From Anoxybacillus ayderensis (GTDB lineage Bacteria > Bacillota > Bacilli > Bacillales > Anoxybacillaceae): DNA of 42,215 nt. Made by a program: the position numbers and the translations under genes. The DNA is taken from positions 1-42,215 of the forward strand of contig NZ_JXTG01000018.1 of NCBI RefSeq assembly GCF_000833605.1. Direction: 5' to 3'. Under the pieces are notes generated by a model, which was not told the DNA's origin, did no database searches, and saw only the letters and a program-made list of their open reading frames with translations. Positions 41,885-42,215 of the stretch are shown one piece after another. Each line of letters opens with the position of its first letter. The first letter of the stretch is position 1.

Positions 41885-42215
41885 GGAGCTGTTTTGCTAT
41901 TGTGCAAAATCAGCTCTCAGACTGTTGACAAAATGGTTGTAAGACAGTTGTTTTACAACCATTTTGTTCCATTTTGATATTTGTTTTCCTTGATGAACCG
42001 ACGAAAATAACGACATACATAATTGAAAAAGAGGAGAGGTGCCCATTCTCCATAGGTAGTTTGCTAATTTCTTTAAATTCATCGCAGCACAAACAAGCAT
42101 CGCCTGCATCTGGTTTCTTTCCAATCCACGGTAATTTGTCCAGCGCAGACCATGCTTCTCTTTCAAATCTGCAAAATTTCGTTCGATTGTCTCTTTTCTT
42201 CGTTCATACAACTCC
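41885..42215 (-). mobile_element. End of an IS1182-like insertion sequence
   Basis: The transposase reading frame runs to the window edge. Near its stop lies an inverted repeat (GAGCTG-TTTTGC at 41886-41897 with GCAAAA-T-CAGCTC at 41904-41916), which may be part of the IS end or its terminator. The outer boundary is not certain. Confidence 0.6.
41897..42214 (-). CDS. IS1182-family transposase, C-terminal fragment (5' end outside window)
   Basis: About 105 residues of a DDE transposase. The segment ERRKETIERNFADLKEKHGL followed by RWTNYRGL and QAMLVCAAMNLKKLANYL is the characteristic C-terminal block of IS1182-type elements, containing the last catalytic Glu (E in ERNFADLKE). An internal TTG could be called as start, but the frame continues through it to the edge of the window. 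Whether the whole element is intact cannot be seen. Confidence 0.8.
   Translation of the reverse strand, partial: ELYERRKETIERNFADLKEKHGLRWTNYRGLERNQMQAMLVCAAMNLKKLANYLWRMGTSPLFQLCMSLFSSVHQGKQISKWNKMVVKQLSYNHFVNSLRADFAQ

Overview
The window looks like chromosome from a low-to-moderate GC, spore-forming, probably thermophilic Bacillaceae of the Anoxybacillus/Geobacillus type. The evidence is Bacillus-style genes and gene order (an RNase H-like gene plus a small zinc-finger gene, cspD-like, a GlpP/GlpK switch, bacilliredoxin, IlvA, thyA-dfrA), AGGAGG ribosome sites, frequent TTG/GTG starts, and operator motifs matching CcpA, Fur and CodY consensus sequences. The species is an inference. Both ends are open transposase fragments (ISL3-like at left, IS1182-like at right), so the window may be a contig cut at repeats.

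Layout. 1-540: an IS end has truncated a YuiD-like divergent PAP2 gene. 534-4280: EamA transporter, queuosine-precursor transporter, RNase H-like protein, zinc-finger protein, DUF2564 protein, cold-shock protein and an orphan ORF. 4379-6990: YjbQ, the antiterminator GlpP, and glycerol kinase behind a leader with a cre-like site and a terminator. 7050-9726: a probable c-di-GMP module of a DUF5317 membrane protein, a 31-aa peptide too short for most gene callers, and a membrane GGDEF+HD-GYP protein. 9805-13433: fructose operon fruR-fruK-fruA. 13452-13989: flavodoxin under two Fur-box-like sites. 14057-25661: mixed housekeeping and accessory genes (KinB-like kinase, HemD, chemoreceptor, acyltransferase, YdjM, RraA, two methyltransferases, DHA2 efflux pump, MetA, bacilliredoxin), plus three short ORFs. 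25828-27447: dicarboxylate/amino-acid symporter and a GIY-YIG protein.

The centrepiece is 27540-38743. tatA and tatC are followed by an 11-gene, tightly overlapping [NiFe]-hydrogenase operon: hyaA (small subunit with Tat signal), hyaB (large subunit), hyaC (cytochrome b), hyaD (maturation protease), an uncharacterised Rieske-fold-like protein, then hypA, hypB, hypF, hypC, hypD and hypE. It carries the subunits, membrane electron acceptor, main maturation genes and export genes for an H2-oxidising enzyme that would feed the quinone pool. A consensus-matching CcpA (cre) site lies over the likely transcription start. The proximal FeS cluster has the four-Cys arrangement, without the two extra cysteines of O2-tolerant enzymes.

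38836-41877: thyA-dfrA, then ilvA behind a CodY-like box, and an orphan ORF before the right-hand IS. There is no CRISPR array, rRNA or tRNA that I can see, and no gene-free stretch longer than about 300 bases. The observations most worth following are the Rieske-like protein in the hydrogenase operon, the 31-aa peptide in the c-di-GMP cluster, a hairpin that buries a start codon at 20486-20514, and an exact 24-bp intergenic repeat.
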